Source: a virus
IMG/VR virus record: IMGVR_UViG_3300027826_000152
Coordinates: 1 to 37,567 of that record
DNA: 37,567 nt
Direction: 5' to 3' (one strand)
In this document: piece by piece, positions 1 to 7,207 of the stretch
Layout: each line of letters opens with the position of its first letter
How positions within the stretch are numbered: position 1 is the stretch's first letter
Program-made: the position numbers and the translations under genes
The notes under the pieces: generated by a model
Database searches by the model: none
Seen by the model: the letters and a program-made list of their open reading frames with translations, nothing else
What the model was told of the DNA's origin: nothing

Positions 1-366
1 GTGACGAACGACGCGAAACCGTTTGCCTCAGACGGCAAAAACCGGAACGGGCCGACGCGCATGTTGCAGATCGTGCGGGACTATGGAGCGGCCTGCGACC
101 CTCCGGTGCACGTGACCCCGCACACGTTCCGGCACACGTTTGCGATCGAGTACCTGCGCGCCATTCGCGGGGACGCGCTGCGCCTGCAGGCGATCCTGGG
201 GCATTCCACGCTCGAGATGGTCAAGCGCTACGTGCGCTGCGTCGAGCAGGACCTCATCCTGGGGCACGAGCGCGCGAGCCCGGCGGATCGGTTGCAGGGC
301 TGCACGCGGAGAGGATCGGCAGGAACTGCACAGGGGAGGACGAAGAACCGGAGCCGTTCCATGTAG
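1..366 (+). CDS. int: Tyrosine recombinase (integrase), C-terminal part
   Basis: This is the catalytic C-terminal end of a phage-type tyrosine site-specific recombinase, which cuts and rejoins attachment sites through a covalent 3'-phosphotyrosine. Visible active-site boxes are H41-x-x-R44 (in HTFRHTF), G67-H68 after a leucine, and the nucleophile Y77 nine residues after H68, the normal spacing. The first catalytic arginine box and the DNA-binding N-terminal domain are missing, so the gene continues beyond the left edge. The GTG at base 1 is only the first in-frame start, not the real one. Residues after about 90 form a basic tail with no recognised motif. The gene converges on the minus-strand late genes, with a hairpin between them. 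An integrase at the end of the late region fits a temperate phage. Confidence 0.87.
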   Translation: MTNDAKPFASDGKNRNGPTRMLQIVRDYGAACDPPVHVTPHTFRHTFAIEYLRAIRGDALRLQAILGHSTLEMVKRYVRCVEQDLILGHERASPADRLQGCTRRGSAGTAQGRTKNRSRSM

Positions 367-375
367 TCTCCCCCC

Positions 376-408
376 GAGAGCCCCGCGGCCGCGCCCGCGG
401 GGTTTCTC
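376..408. terminator. Hairpin between converging genes, likely bidirectional terminator
   Basis: CCCCGCGG at 381-388 pairs perfectly with CCGCGGGG at 395-402 around a 6-base loop. The flanks GAGAG and TTTCTC extend the stem with one wobble and one bulge. It sits between the integrase stop and the stop of the converging minus-strand gene, where a shared terminator is expected. There is no long T-run on either side, so the mechanism is an inference. Confidence 0.45.
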
Positions 409-417
409 ACTTGGGAG

Positions 418-630
418 CTAGCTCGCGAGGACTTTGACCGCGTTTCGGAACTGCTGAAACAAGGCGTCCATCGCAGCGTCGCGAGACGCCTCGTCCGTGC
501 CACCCTCCTGATAAAGCTTCACCGCATCGCTGATCGCCATTTCCTGGGGCTTGAACCACAACGCGTTCGCGGGCACGCCGATCTTCGTCAGGATCCGCAG
601 ACATGTCGTATGCGCCTCGATCTTGTCCAT
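418..630 (-). CDS. Small hypothetical protein, 70 aa
   Basis: A 70-residue soluble protein with no family I recognise. It is predicted mostly helical, with a short acidic stretch near residues 44-50 and no membrane segment or cysteine cluster. The ATG at 630 has an excellent ribosome binding site (GGGAGGTGA, five bases upstream), which supports both the gene and its start. It is the last gene of the minus-strand late transcript and ends just before the hairpin at 376-408. Its position after the lysis block suggests a late accessory role, but nothing in the sequence shows a function. Confidence 0.62.
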   Translation of the reverse strand: MDKIEAHTTCLRILTKIGVPANALWFKPQEMAISDAVKLYQEGGTDEASRDAAMDALFQQFRNAVKVLAS

Positions 631-633
631 CCG

Positions 634-735
634 TCACCTCCCGATGTGGCAGCTGATGACGAGCCCGAGAAAGTGGTGCAGGAACAGCCCGTACGGGCCC
701 ACGCTCCAGAGATCGAACGGCGCCGGCCAGCACAC
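634..735 (-). CDS. Possible 33-aa peptide with hydrophobic centre
   Basis: GTG-started reading frame of 33 residues, Trp/Phe-rich at the N-terminus with a hydrophobic stretch near residues 18-28 (LFLHHFLGLVI). It starts three bases after the stop of the upstream small frame. Its own stop lies five bases before the next ATG, inside that gene's leader. Tight packing supports it, but there is no clear Shine-Dalgarno and the size is tiny. It could be the tail end of a lysis-accessory pair or simply non-coding. Confidence 0.33.
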   Translation of the reverse strand: MCWPAPFDLWSVGPYGLFLHHFLGLVISCHIGR

Positions 736-737
736 GG

Positions 738-833
738 CTAATGCGCCGCCCGCAGCACGAGCCCGATGACCAGGCCGCAACAGAATCCCGCCGCGGCGCC
801 CAGGCCGGTCCAGAGCACGAGCCAGACGATCAC
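738..833 (-). CDS. Possible 31-aa single-pass membrane peptide
   Basis: A GTG-started frame encoding 31 residues, almost all hydrophobic (positions 2-26), ending in Arg-Ala-Ala-His. Its GTG overlaps the stop of the upstream gene as GTGA, the same coupling used throughout this genome. One membrane helix with a short polar tail, next to holin-like and endolysin-like genes, would suit a small lysis accessory such as an antiholin or spanin-like peptide. There is no lipobox or proline-rich region, so the role is open. Confidence 0.45.
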   Translation of the reverse strand: MIVWLVLWTGLGAAAGFCCGLVIGLVLRAAH

Positions 834-1207
834 AACTGCGCGGTGCCCTTGGCCAGCGCGTCGATAAGCGACTGTTTGTCGCCTTTCCAGAGGATCGCCG
901 TCACGGTCCCGAGCACGGGCACCGGGATCTCCGCCTCTAGCGTCGCCGTGCCGGCGACAAACGCCTTCACGTTGTCGGGCACGAGTGCTGCGGCGTCCCG
1001 CTCGAGCTGCTGCACGCCTGTCTGCGCGTCCTTGAGCACGGTCGTGAGCGCGCCCGCGAACCCCGCCGCGAGGTTGCCCTGCTTATACGCTGCGAGCAAG
1101 GCCGACCAGGCCTGCGCCATGTCCTGGCCCGCCGTCTTGAGGAATGCCCCGATCTCGCCGGCGAGCTGCTCGACGTCGACTTCGATGGTGGTCACGATAT
1201 CTGCCAC
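830..1207 (-). CDS. Hypothetical protein, 125 aa
   Basis: GTG start at 1207, preceded by a near-perfect Shine-Dalgarno (AGGAGGTGA). The 125-residue product is Ala-rich and probably helical, with a hydrophobic stretch around residues 95-110 (IPVPVLGTVTAILW) and an acidic N-terminus. I do not recognise the family. It follows the holin-like gene after an 87-base gap that contains the 12-base palindrome CGCGCTAGCGCG (1231-1242) and no other clear signal. Its location in the lysis block suggests a membrane-associated or virion-release role, but this is weak inference. Confidence 0.68.
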   Translation of the reverse strand: MADIVTTIEVDVEQLAGEIGAFLKTAGQDMAQAWSALLAAYKQGNLAAGFAGALTTVLKDAQTGVQQLERDAAALVPDNVKAFVAGTATLEAEIPVPVLGTVTAILWKGDKQSLIDALAKGTAQL

Positions 1208-1294
1208 GCTGTCACCTCCTGTGGAGTTTTCGCGCTAGCGCGGCGCGCGCCGATTTCGTGCCACAGCGTTGCCACACGCTCCGCCGCGGTGATG

Positions 1295-1489
1295 TTAGGT
1301 CAACGTTAACCCGCCCGCGGTCACGACCCGCAGGATGATCATGATTACGGATTGCACGGCGGCGAGCTGCGCCGCGGTAAGCCCAGGAATGGCGCTGGCG
1401 TGCTGGACCTGCTGCGCGAGCCAGACGATCAACGGGATCACGACCGCGGTCCACACGGTCTTGCTGAGATACCACGATTTCGGCTTCAT
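1295..1489 (-). CDS. Holin-like membrane protein, 64 aa
   Basis: Small protein with a basic N-terminus (MKPKSWYLSK) and two hydrophobic segments at about residues 11-27 and 43-57, joined by a short loop. This is the size and layout of two-helix phage holins, which open the inner membrane so endolysin can reach peptidoglycan. The ATG at 1489 overlaps the stop of the upstream TIM-barrel gene as ATGA and has a strong AGGAGG upstream. The pairing of a muralytic-type enzyme with a tiny membrane protein supports the call. No specific holin family is identified. Confidence 0.7.
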   Translation of the reverse strand: MKPKSWYLSKTVWTAVVIPLIVWLAQQVQHASAIPGLTAAQLAAVQSVIMIILRVVTAGGLTLT

Positions 1490-2199
1490 GCGTCCCCTCC
1501 TTTCCGCGTGAATGACTGCACGACTTGCCACATGAGGTCGTTCATTTCGCTGTACTCCCACAGGTTGGCGCAGCAATCGAGCGCCTGGCATTGTTGCAGG
1601 AACGCCTGCGTATCACTGGCAGAGCCCATCTGCGTGGAGCCGATCCCGGTGAGAATGACGTCCTTGCCGAGCTTCGTGAACTCGGTGTAGCTCCGGAGCG
1701 CCCACTCGGCGGCCGGCACCTGGTAGACCTGTGCCATCCAGCCGTCGAGCGCCGGCGTGAACTGATCCCACGGGAACTCCGGGTGCAGGCTCACGGTGCT
1801 GTAGCTCGACCCGTACATGGGCCCCTGAAACGTCCGACGCACGTTGCCGGTCAGCTGCACGATCGCCGCGCGGTCGTCGCGCTGCCACTCCCGCTCGATG
1901 TCGAGGATGACACCGTTCGCCTCCATTGCAGAAGCGCGCTGGCCAAGAAGCGTACCTTCTTGGACGGCATTCGAGAAGCGGTTGTCGCGCACATAGCCCC
2001 ACGCCCACACGTGGAGCCCTTGCGCCTGCGCGTAGGCCGCGGCCGGAGCGAGGTTCGGCCCGTTCATCTTCGACGTGCCGTCCGCCACTTTGACCGCCCA
2101 GTGCGTCACGCCGGCCTGGACGAGCCGATCCACGATCGGGATCCACCACTCCGGCCGCTGCCACGGGACCTCCCACGACCACATGCCGATGCTAAACAT
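1486..2199 (-). CDS. TIM-barrel glycoside hydrolase-like protein (GH25-like), putative endolysin
   Basis: 237 residues without a signal peptide. Alternating hydrophobic strands and helices resemble a TIM barrel: residues 1-10 (first strand), about 30-40 (THWAVKVADGT), 60-70 (GLHVWAWGYVRDN) and 95-103 (GVILDIEREW). The Asp-Ile-Glu at the end of one strand resembles the catalytic D-x-E of GH25 lysozymes, which cut the MurNAc-GlcNAc bond. Its neighbours are a holin-like gene downstream (4-base overlap) and a coiled-coil/TM gene upstream, as in lysis cassettes. The fold and D-x-E are what I see; endolysin activity is inferred. Another TIM-barrel hydrolase family is possible. The genome also carries a GH24 lysozyme at 28952-29434. 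Confidence 0.66.
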   Translation of the reverse strand: MFSIGMWSWEVPWQRPEWWIPIVDRLVQAGVTHWAVKVADGTSKMNGPNLAPAAAYAQAQGLHVWAWGYVRDNRFSNAVQEGTLLGQRASAMEANGVILDIEREWQRDDRAAIVQLTGNVRRTFQGPMYGSSYSTVSLHPEFPWDQFTPALDGWMAQVYQVPAAEWALRSYTEFTKLGKDVILTGIGSTQMGSASDTQAFLQQCQALDCCANLWEYSEMNDLMWQVVQSFTRKGGDA

Positions 2200-2202
2200 C
2201 TG

Positions 2203-2493
2203 CTACTTCACCAGGAAATGGAGCGCGATTCCCACGGCGCCTGTCATTACGGCCGCGATCGTGGTGATGAAAATGTTGCGCATGAACTTCCGATTCTCGA
2301 CGTGCTGCTCGTGCTGGAGCGTCCACTGCGACTCCACTTTCTTCTGCCACTCGCGGATCGCAGCCCGGTTCTCCTTGAGCTCGCCGATCTCGTCGTGGAC
2401 GTCGTCCATTTTGCGCTCCAGGGCGTCGAGGCGTCGGTGCACGTCGATCATGCCGGCCCGGCGTTCCGGGCCGTAGTAGCGGTCATCGGGCAT
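2203..2493 (-). CDS. Coiled-coil protein with C-terminal membrane anchor (XhlA-like)
   Basis: 96 residues. Residues 16-68 form a long charged heptad-like coiled coil (RRLDALERKMDDVHDEIGEL and onward), followed by one transmembrane helix at about 73-94 and a two-residue tail. This layout matches haemolysin XhlA-type and related lysis-accessory proteins, which sit in the membrane beside holin and endolysin. The start was set at the ATG at 2493, which overlaps the last codons of the ATP-grasp gene by 11 bases. Longer upstream readings run inside that gene and look like shadow coding. It is the first of three consecutive lysis-type genes. Confidence 0.74.
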   Translation of the reverse strand: MPDDRYYGPERRAGMIDVHRRLDALERKMDDVHDEIGELKENRAAIREWQKKVESQWTLQHEQHVENRKFMRNIFITTIAAVMTGAVGIALHFLVK

Positions 2494-3979
2494 GCACGGC
2501 CTCTCGGATCGCCGGTCGAGCCGCCTGCGCCGGCCGAGCCACCTCGTACCCCCACTCCTCCAGCGTCTTGAGATCCCGGATTGCGCGGTCGGCACCGTCC
2601 GTGATCCGCGCCTGCATGTCGGCGATCCGGAATTCGTTGAACAGCGCGTTGACCTGGTCACGCGCGAGCTCGACCGTGTCACCGGAGCCGGTGAGCTCGA
2701 GGACGACGCCGTCGACGCCGGCGGTCTGATAGTGATCGCCGTCCTTCTGCGCATCCAGGAGCCACACGTGCGGGTCGTCGCACGGACCGAGGATGTCGAC
2801 GTCCTGGCATTCCTCCAGCATGCGCTCGACTGTGCGATTGTCGAGCCGCTGCCGCTCCGTCCCGGGATGCTCCGTGTAGTCGAGCGCGTCAAGGTGCGGG
2901 TAGGGCGGGATGCTCACGCGCAGGCTGTACGCGTAGCCACTCCGGAGCGCCATGCGCTCGAGCGTGCCGCGTGCGGCCGCTTCAAACAGCCGGTCCAGCG
3001 GCTCGTCACAGAGCTCGAGGAGCGCGAACAGGGCCGAGTACCCGAACCGGGGCGAGAATTCTAGCATGTACGGTTGGTGGTCGTCGTGCGCGATCACGCA
3101 GTTGATGTCCAAGGGGCCGTGGAACGGCGGGTACGTCTTCCCGGTCGGGCCCGTGGGCTTCTTGAGCCAGCTGAGGAACTCGGGCCGGCCGAGTGTCTTC
3201 CGGTAGATCCGCGGCAGCCCCTCATACGCCCACACGACTGACGACGCGCAGCCGATGTTCGGGCCGACGCCGCCTGCCATGAACTTCTTCTCCTCGAGGG
3301 TGCCGTTCACGGGCATCGCCGGGACGCCGTCCACGATCCAGATCTCCGTCGACACCTCGATGCCGGACACGAACTCCTGCAGCAGGAACGGATCACCGGG
3401 TTTGAGCTCGCGCTTCTCCTCGGCGTTCCGGAGGCGGTGCAACATGTCGTCTGGATCGTGCGCGACATAGCTGAGGCTGGGCGCCGCGTTCCCGAGCGGC
3501 TTGAGACACCAGCGCTTCTTCGAGGTCGCCACAAATCGCTGCGCTTCCTTGAGACCGCCTCGAATACGGTGCACGCGCATGGCATCGTCGGGATCCACCT
3601 GGTCCCACGCTTTGCCGCGGCCGGGATCGAACAGGAACGTGCGCGGGATCTTGATGCCGCACTCGACCGCCGTGCGCAGCGCGAACGCGCGGTCGAGCTC
3701 GAGCGCTTCCTGGATCGCCCCGCAGCCGTAGATCGGGTACTTGTACCGCAGCGCATCGGCCTGCGGACCGATCGGGTGCGTTGTTGAGCCAATCTGATCG
3801 TAGACGATGTACCGCGGCCGCTCCCGCAGCGCCTCCGTGAGCGTGCTCCGCAGTGGCGAAATGCCCTCGAATAGCTTCCGCTTCTTCGCGATCGACCTGA
3901 GGAACAGGAGATCGGCGCCGATCCGCGGCGCGACGGCGGCCGCGTCGCCGGTTTTCGAGATGAGGAGCGGCGCGCCCAC
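2483..3979 (-). CDS. ATP-grasp ligase, PurD (GAR synthetase)-like
   Basis: 498-residue protein of the ATP-grasp superfamily, which joins a carboxylate to an amine through an acyl-phosphate. Order: pre-ATP region with the LELDRAFAL segment (93-101), ATP-binding lysine in WCLKPLGN (K160), the QEFVSGIEVS segment (201-210), the GVGPN turn (237-241, as in the GPN-G-GMGA loop of PurD), and metal-site region MLEFSPRFG (E307, R311). PurD normally has EFNxRFGDPE; here Asn is Ser and the following Asp-Pro-Glu is replaced, so the substrate need not be phosphoribosylamine. About 100 C-terminal residues extend beyond the catalytic core. GTG start at 3979 follows GGGAGGTAAC, which also contains the stop of the upstream gene. 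It lies between fibre-like and lysis genes; no purine genes are nearby. Confidence 0.86.
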   Translation of the reverse strand: MGAPLLISKTGDAAAVAPRIGADLLFLRSIAKKRKLFEGISPLRSTLTEALRERPRYIVYDQIGSTTHPIGPQADALRYKYPIYGCGAIQEALELDRAFALRTAVECGIKIPRTFLFDPGRGKAWDQVDPDDAMRVHRIRGGLKEAQRFVATSKKRWCLKPLGNAAPSLSYVAHDPDDMLHRLRNAEEKRELKPGDPFLLQEFVSGIEVSTEIWIVDGVPAMPVNGTLEEKKFMAGGVGPNIGCASSVVWAYEGLPRIYRKTLGRPEFLSWLKKPTGPTGKTYPPFHGPLDINCVIAHDDHQPYMLEFSPRFGYSALFALLELCDEPLDRLFEAAARGTLERMALRSGYAYSLRVSIPPYPHLDALDYTEHPGTERQRLDNRTVERMLEECQDVDILGPCDDPHVWLLDAQKDGDHYQTAGVDGVVLELTGSGDTVELARDQVNALFNEFRIADMQARITDGADRAIRDLKTLEEWGYEVARPAQAARPAIREAVHAR

Positions 3980-3980
3980 G

Positions 3981-5291
3981 TTACCTCCCGATACCCAGAA
4001 TGGTGCGGATCACGTGAAGCACTGCGCCGCTCGAGACGTTCCAGATGTCGGCCCAGGACGCCGGCGATCCCAGGAATTTGCCGATCATCGTGCGCACGGG
4101 TTCGTTCGGCGGCCACCAGATCACTGGTGGCGCAGTCGGCTGCTGCACTCTGAGCGGCCACAGCGGCGCCTCCGGCTTGCCGAGGCGATTGCGTAAGGGG
4201 AAGGCCAGCTCGGGTTGCCGCCAGCCGGACGCCGGCCGCACGAGCTCCGGCCATTGCTGCGGGCCCGTGGCTTCGACGAGCGCCGGCCGCGATTTGAGCA
4301 TGGCCGTGGCCGGAAGCGGCGGCTCCCAGCCCATCGGCACGAGCGCGCCCTGGTACGTGATGGTTGCCGCCGAGTAGAACGATGACGATGAGATCGTGTA
4401 CTGATTGTCGTAGGTGCCTGCGCTCGTGACGATCTGATAGGCGGTGAAGATGTGGCAAGGATCACTCCCGGTGGCGAAATCCTGGACCTCTGTCCATCCC
4501 GACGATGGCCCACTACTTTGCGTCGCGGATCCCGCATACACCGCGACGCTGAAGAGGACCTCATAGGGATTGCTCACGGTCACGCTTTGACAATCCAGCG
4601 TGGTGCCTTGCGCGGAACCGCCCTCCGGTGTCGCTTGATATTGATCGAAGGTCTCGCTGATGCCAACCCACTCGCTGATGACGGCCGCGGCGCCGTTCAC
4701 GGTCCCGCCGCTGATCGCAATGACCACCGGTCCTGTCGTCCCATCAGCGGTGCCGATCGTCATCAGGTACATCGGGAACGAATCGTTGTTGTTGTACCGC
4801 TGCGCCTGGGCGTTGTTCCAGGTCCCGCCACCGCTGACGCCGTTGAAGAACGGTCCGCCACCACTCGATCCACCGCCCTGCACCATGAGCTGGTTCCCTG
4901 CCGATGGCGGACCACTCAACGTCACAGAGAACGAACTGCCGGAGCTCCACGAACCGGTTGATTGCCGGATAAAGGCAATGGTGCCGACGCCCACGACATT
5001 GGCCGCAAGGACATCGCCGAGCGCCGCGAGGAGCGCGAGCAGGGCAGCGAGCGCTGCCACGCTCGCCAGCAGGCACCGCAGCGGCCTACGAGGGTTCCAC
5101 CGCCCGTGCCACTTCTGTACGAAGCACGGCGCCAGCTTATACTGCTGCAGGCACCACAGCGTCCAATCCCGGAGCGGAAGCCGCAACACGTGGCCGGCGG
5201 CCGCCTCGCTCCAGTAGAGCCTGTAGCCGACGGCGAACCGGCAGAACAGCAGGAGCAGCAGCGCTTGGCGACGGCGGCTCGCTCGCTGCAT
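3981..5291 (-). CDS. Virion surface/tail-fibre-like beta-sandwich protein with N-terminal hydrophobic segments
   Basis: About 436 residues. Two hydrophobic segments come first: a Leu-rich one at about 9-15 and a longer one at about 70-90, ending in a signal-peptidase-like Ala-Ala-Asn. A Ser/Gly/Thr/Asn-rich beta region of about 200 residues follows. It has the pattern of bacterial and phage surface domains with an 'AAVISEWVGIS' strand and repeated aromatic strands. The C-terminal 100 residues are proline- and tryptophan-rich. I chose the ATG at 5291, because longer readings overlap the upstream gene; the Shine-Dalgarno is weak and a GTG at 5306 is an alternative. Position after the internal virion genes suggests a tail fibre or decoration protein. 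The N-terminal hydrophobic part is odd for a virion protein. Confidence 0.6.
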   Translation of the reverse strand: MQRASRRRQALLLLLFCRFAVGYRLYWSEAAAGHVLRLPLRDWTLWCLQQYKLAPCFVQKWHGRWNPRRPLRCLLASVAALAALLALLAALGDVLAANVVGVGTIAFIRQSTGSWSSGSSFSVTLSGPPSAGNQLMVQGGGSSGGGPFFNGVSGGGTWNNAQAQRYNNNDSFPMYLMTIGTADGTTGPVVIAISGGTVNGAAAVISEWVGISETFDQYQATPEGGSAQGTTLDCQSVTVSNPYEVLFSVAVYAGSATQSSGPSSGWTEVQDFATGSDPCHIFTAYQIVTSAGTYDNQYTISSSSFYSAATITYQGALVPMGWEPPLPATAMLKSRPALVEATGPQQWPELVRPASGWRQPELAFPLRNRLGKPEAPLWPLRVQQPTAPPVIWWPPNEPVRTMIGKFLGSPASWADIWNVSSGAVLHVIRTILGIGR

Positions 5292-5314
5292 GCGCTCGCG
5301 GGACACCGGCGCGG

Positions 5315-5770
5315 CTACTCCTCGAACCAGACGGTGATGTCCCAGGTCGAGCTCGACGGCACCGAGATCGCCTGCAAGCCGATCCCGTGGCCACTCGTGA
5401 GATCGGTCAGGATCTTCTCCGTCTCCTGGATCGGGCTCCACGTATACGTGGCCCGCTGATTGATCCCGATAAAGGCGAGCGCACCGGTCGCATAGGTCGG
5501 CTCAGCCGAGTAATTGACCTTGCTCGTAAGGATCGCCGCGGGGCCGAGGGGATCATTCTGCGCCGGGGTCACGGCCGTTCCGGTCCCATCGGCCGTCCAG
5601 CGCCTGAGCTGCCATTCCGCGGACGCATCCGTTGACGCCGGCGCCGAGACCTGGCCGAACACGATTTTCAGCAAGCGCGCCCGCCGGGTCGTGCCCGCGG
5701 CAATCGTCACCGCCGTCTTGTTCGCCGCGGCGGCGAACGCGGAAATCCCGACCGTGTAGACCTCGGCCAT
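5315..5770 (-). CDS. Small beta-rich virion-type protein, 151 aa
   Basis: All-beta 151-residue protein with alternating hydrophobic and Thr/Ser residues and few helices. The section RRARLLKIVFGQ (29-40) followed by Asp-Ala-Ser-Ala-Glu-Trp resembles small jelly-roll or decoration proteins that recur in tailed phages from soil and water. ATG at 5770 has a Shine-Dalgarno (GAGGTGG) overlapping the stop of the upstream gene. Two other genes here encode similar small beta proteins (6104-6415 and 18329-18727). A virion decoration or fibre-associated role is inferred. Confidence 0.68.
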   Translation of the reverse strand: MAEVYTVGISAFAAAANKTAVTIAAGTTRRARLLKIVFGQVSAPASTDASAEWQLRRWTADGTGTAVTPAQNDPLGPAAILTSKVNYSAEPTYATGALAFIGINQRATYTWSPIQETEKILTDLTSGHGIGLQAISVPSSSTWDITVWFEE

Positions 5771-5773
5771 CGG

Positions 5774-6079
5774 TTACCACCTCACCTGCGTGACGGCCGT
5801 GTGGCGCGCGGCCTCTTCCTGGTGCGCCTTCTGCGCTGTCTCCGGCCAGAACGTCCGGCACGCCGCGCAGTACGGGTGCTCGCCGCGGTCGACCTTCAGG
5901 TTCTCGCCATTGTGCAGCTGCGGATCGAGCAGCCGTTCCTGCGTGAGCGGCCCGCCGCAGAAGCCGCATCGGCCCTGGACGAGGTGCGCCGCGCCCTCGG
6001 TCACGTGCAGCGGCGCCGTGCGGTCGATGCCGCCGCCCTGATCGTCGCCCTTGGACCACGGGAACTTGATCGGTGCCAT
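5774..6079 (-). CDS. Zinc-ribbon-type small protein, 101 aa
   Basis: Contains two CxxC pairs, C38-x-x-C41 (CGFCGG) and C71-x-x-C74 (CAAC), the usual four ligands of a zinc ribbon, with about 30 residues between them. There is no catalytic motif. ATG at 6079 has a good Shine-Dalgarno (GGGGAGGACG). It lies among small structural genes, so it may be a structural or assembly helper with a zinc knuckle rather than a transcription factor. The family is not recognised. Confidence 0.68.
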   Translation of the reverse strand: MAPIKFPWSKGDDQGGGIDRTAPLHVTEGAAHLVQGRCGFCGGPLTQERLLDPQLHNGENLKVDRGEHPYCAACRTFWPETAQKAHQEEAARHTAVTQVRW

Positions 6080-6103
6080 CGCGTCCTCCCCTCTGTGCTG
6101 CGA

Positions 6104-6415
6104 CTATTCCAAGACGTAGCCGACGTGGCCGCCGGTGAGTACGGCGCCGCTGAGGCTGATCTGCAACCCCAAGCCGACGCCGAGCTTGAAGGCCGGTGAC
6201 TTGATGGACCCGGCGAAACTGACGCCGGCGTTGGCCGTGCACGGAATGGGGCCCGAGAGCACGTTGGTGGCGGTGTCCAGGAACTGCACGTTGATTGCGG
6301 CCGCCACCACGACAGCATAGTTGATCACGACGATCGACACTCCGGGCACGCCCGGGATGAGGAGCGTCGTGCCCGAGCTGCTGACGTTGATGGGCTGGCT
6401 CAGGAAAAAGGCCAC
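6104..6415 (-). CDS. Small beta-sandwich virion-type protein, 103 aa
   Basis: Residues beginning Val-Ala-Phe-Phe-Leu-Ser-Gln form a compact all-beta protein with the segment 'AINVQFLDTATNVLSG' and a terminal 'SGAVLTGGHVGYVLE'. This pattern recurs in small phage virion proteins that stack beside capsid or tail genes. I place the start at the GTG at 6415, because GAGGAG lies six bases upstream; a longer reading to 6502 would consume the promoter of the divergent plus-strand cassette. The true length is therefore 103, not 132, residues. Confidence 0.68.
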   Translation of the reverse strand: MAFFLSQPINVSSSGTTLLIPGVPGVSIVVINYAVVVAAAINVQFLDTATNVLSGPIPCTANAGVSFAGSIKSPAFKLGVGLGLQISLSGAVLTGGHVGYVLE

Positions 6416-6454
6416 CTGAGCCTCCTCGAACGAACGCGGACACTCGTTCCGGGA

Positions 6455-6483
6455 TTGACAGCGGAAGCTGAAAAGACCATGCT
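6455..6483 (+). promoter_or_regulatory. Sigma70-type promoter for the 6502-7494 cassette
   Basis: A perfect -35 hexamer TTGACA (6455-6460), a 17-base spacer and a weaker -10 CATGCT (6478-6483, three of six consensus positions). It lies 18 bases before the first ATG of the only plus-strand gene group in this part of the genome. A promoter is required here because the neighbours run the other way. Confidence 0.55.
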
Positions 6484-6501
6484 CACGCGGGGGAGAGGGC
6501 A

Positions 6502-6903
6502 ATGCCGATTACACCAGCAGGCAACCTTTACGAAGACGATCTGCACTATGCGCTGCGCAAGCGCCGTGCCTACTGGTCGATTCGTGCAATGACATATGGA
6601 ATTCTGACAGTCTGCGCCGTTGTTGCCGCGCCGATCTATCTGCTGCGTTCCCCCGACGATAATGCTATCGCGGTCACCGTATTCATCGGTGTGCCGCTCA
6701 TCGCATGGCTCATCAACCGAGCGGTAGACGCATACAGAGAAGTCGTGCGAACCGATGAAGACATGTCGCGTTGGTGGCAGAACGAGTGTGAGCGCGTTGA
6801 TCCAGACGCGGTGAAATACGCGGCCGAGAAAATGGAAGAAGCGTTTCAAAATCTGCGCCGCGCTGCGGACCAAGGATTTCCAATGAGGCACGCTGATGAG
6901 TAA
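6502..6903 (+). CDS. Two-TM membrane protein with cytoplasmic C-terminus, moron cassette gene 1
   Basis: 133 residues. Transmembrane helices lie at about 26-48 (after the basic RKRRAYWSIR) and 56-74, followed by a charged helical tail of about 60 residues (DAYREVVRTDEDMSRWW and onward). No known domain is recognised. ATG at 6502 follows GGGGGAGAGG. It is first of three overlapping plus-strand genes, all membrane proteins, with lower G+C (about 53-60% in sampled lines) than the structural genes. Its own promoter, reversed orientation and different composition mark it as a moron: a gene set carried inside the late region and possibly expressed in the lysogen. Superinfection exclusion or host-envelope modification are typical roles for such genes, but nothing here proves either. 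Confidence 0.77.
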   Translation: MPITPAGNLYEDDLHYALRKRRAYWSIRAMTYGILTVCAVVAAPIYLLRSPDDNAIAVTVFIGVPLIAWLINRAVDAYREVVRTDEDMSRWWQNECERVDPDAVKYAAEKMEEAFQNLRRAADQGFPMRHADE

Positions 6904-7207
6904 AGTAGGCGCTTGGGGCATCCTCGCAATGTTCTTGTTGCTGATCGCAGCGCTGCCATATTTGGCTTCCGCAGCCGCGGGAGTATGGACATTCATGTGG
7001 ACGCTCGCTTCAACAATGATCAGCGGTCCAGATGGCTGGTTCATGAACCTCGTTGAGCACGCATTTGGACTTGGGATCATCATCACGATCCTTGTCGGAT
7101 GCACATACGGGCTATATCAGCTCGGTCGCGAGCATGGACGCGCCGAGCAGCGTGGCAATCCGCGTTACTGGGACGCCTACGATTCATCGCCTCGCAAGGA
7201 AGTATGA
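6896..7207 (+). CDS. Two-TM membrane protein, moron cassette gene 2
   Basis: 103 residues. There is a hydrophobic N-terminal helix (8-30) and a second helix at about 58-76 (GLGIIITILVGCTYGLYQL), then a basic, polar C-terminal tail. The region between the helices (LASTMISGPDGWFMN) would be a short external loop. The ATG overlaps the end of gene 1, with GAGG upstream. No family is recognised. Translation coupling implies it works with genes 1 and 3. Confidence 0.75.
   Translation: MSKVGAWGILAMFLLLIAALPYLASAAAGVWTFMWTLASTMISGPDGWFMNLVEHAFGLGIIITILVGCTYGLYQLGREHGRAEQRGNPRYWDAYDSSPRKEV

Noticed and set aside
407-733. 108-codon minus-strand frame over the 70-aa gene
   Set aside because: Basic low-complexity reading, while the 70-aa frame has a strong ribosome site. 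Its N-terminal part competes with the 33-aa peptide, which is itself uncertain.
1231-1242. Palindrome CGCGCTAGCGCG as a terminator
   Set aside because: It lies directly upstream of a gene with a strong ribosome site and is followed by A-rather than T-residues on the transcribed strand.
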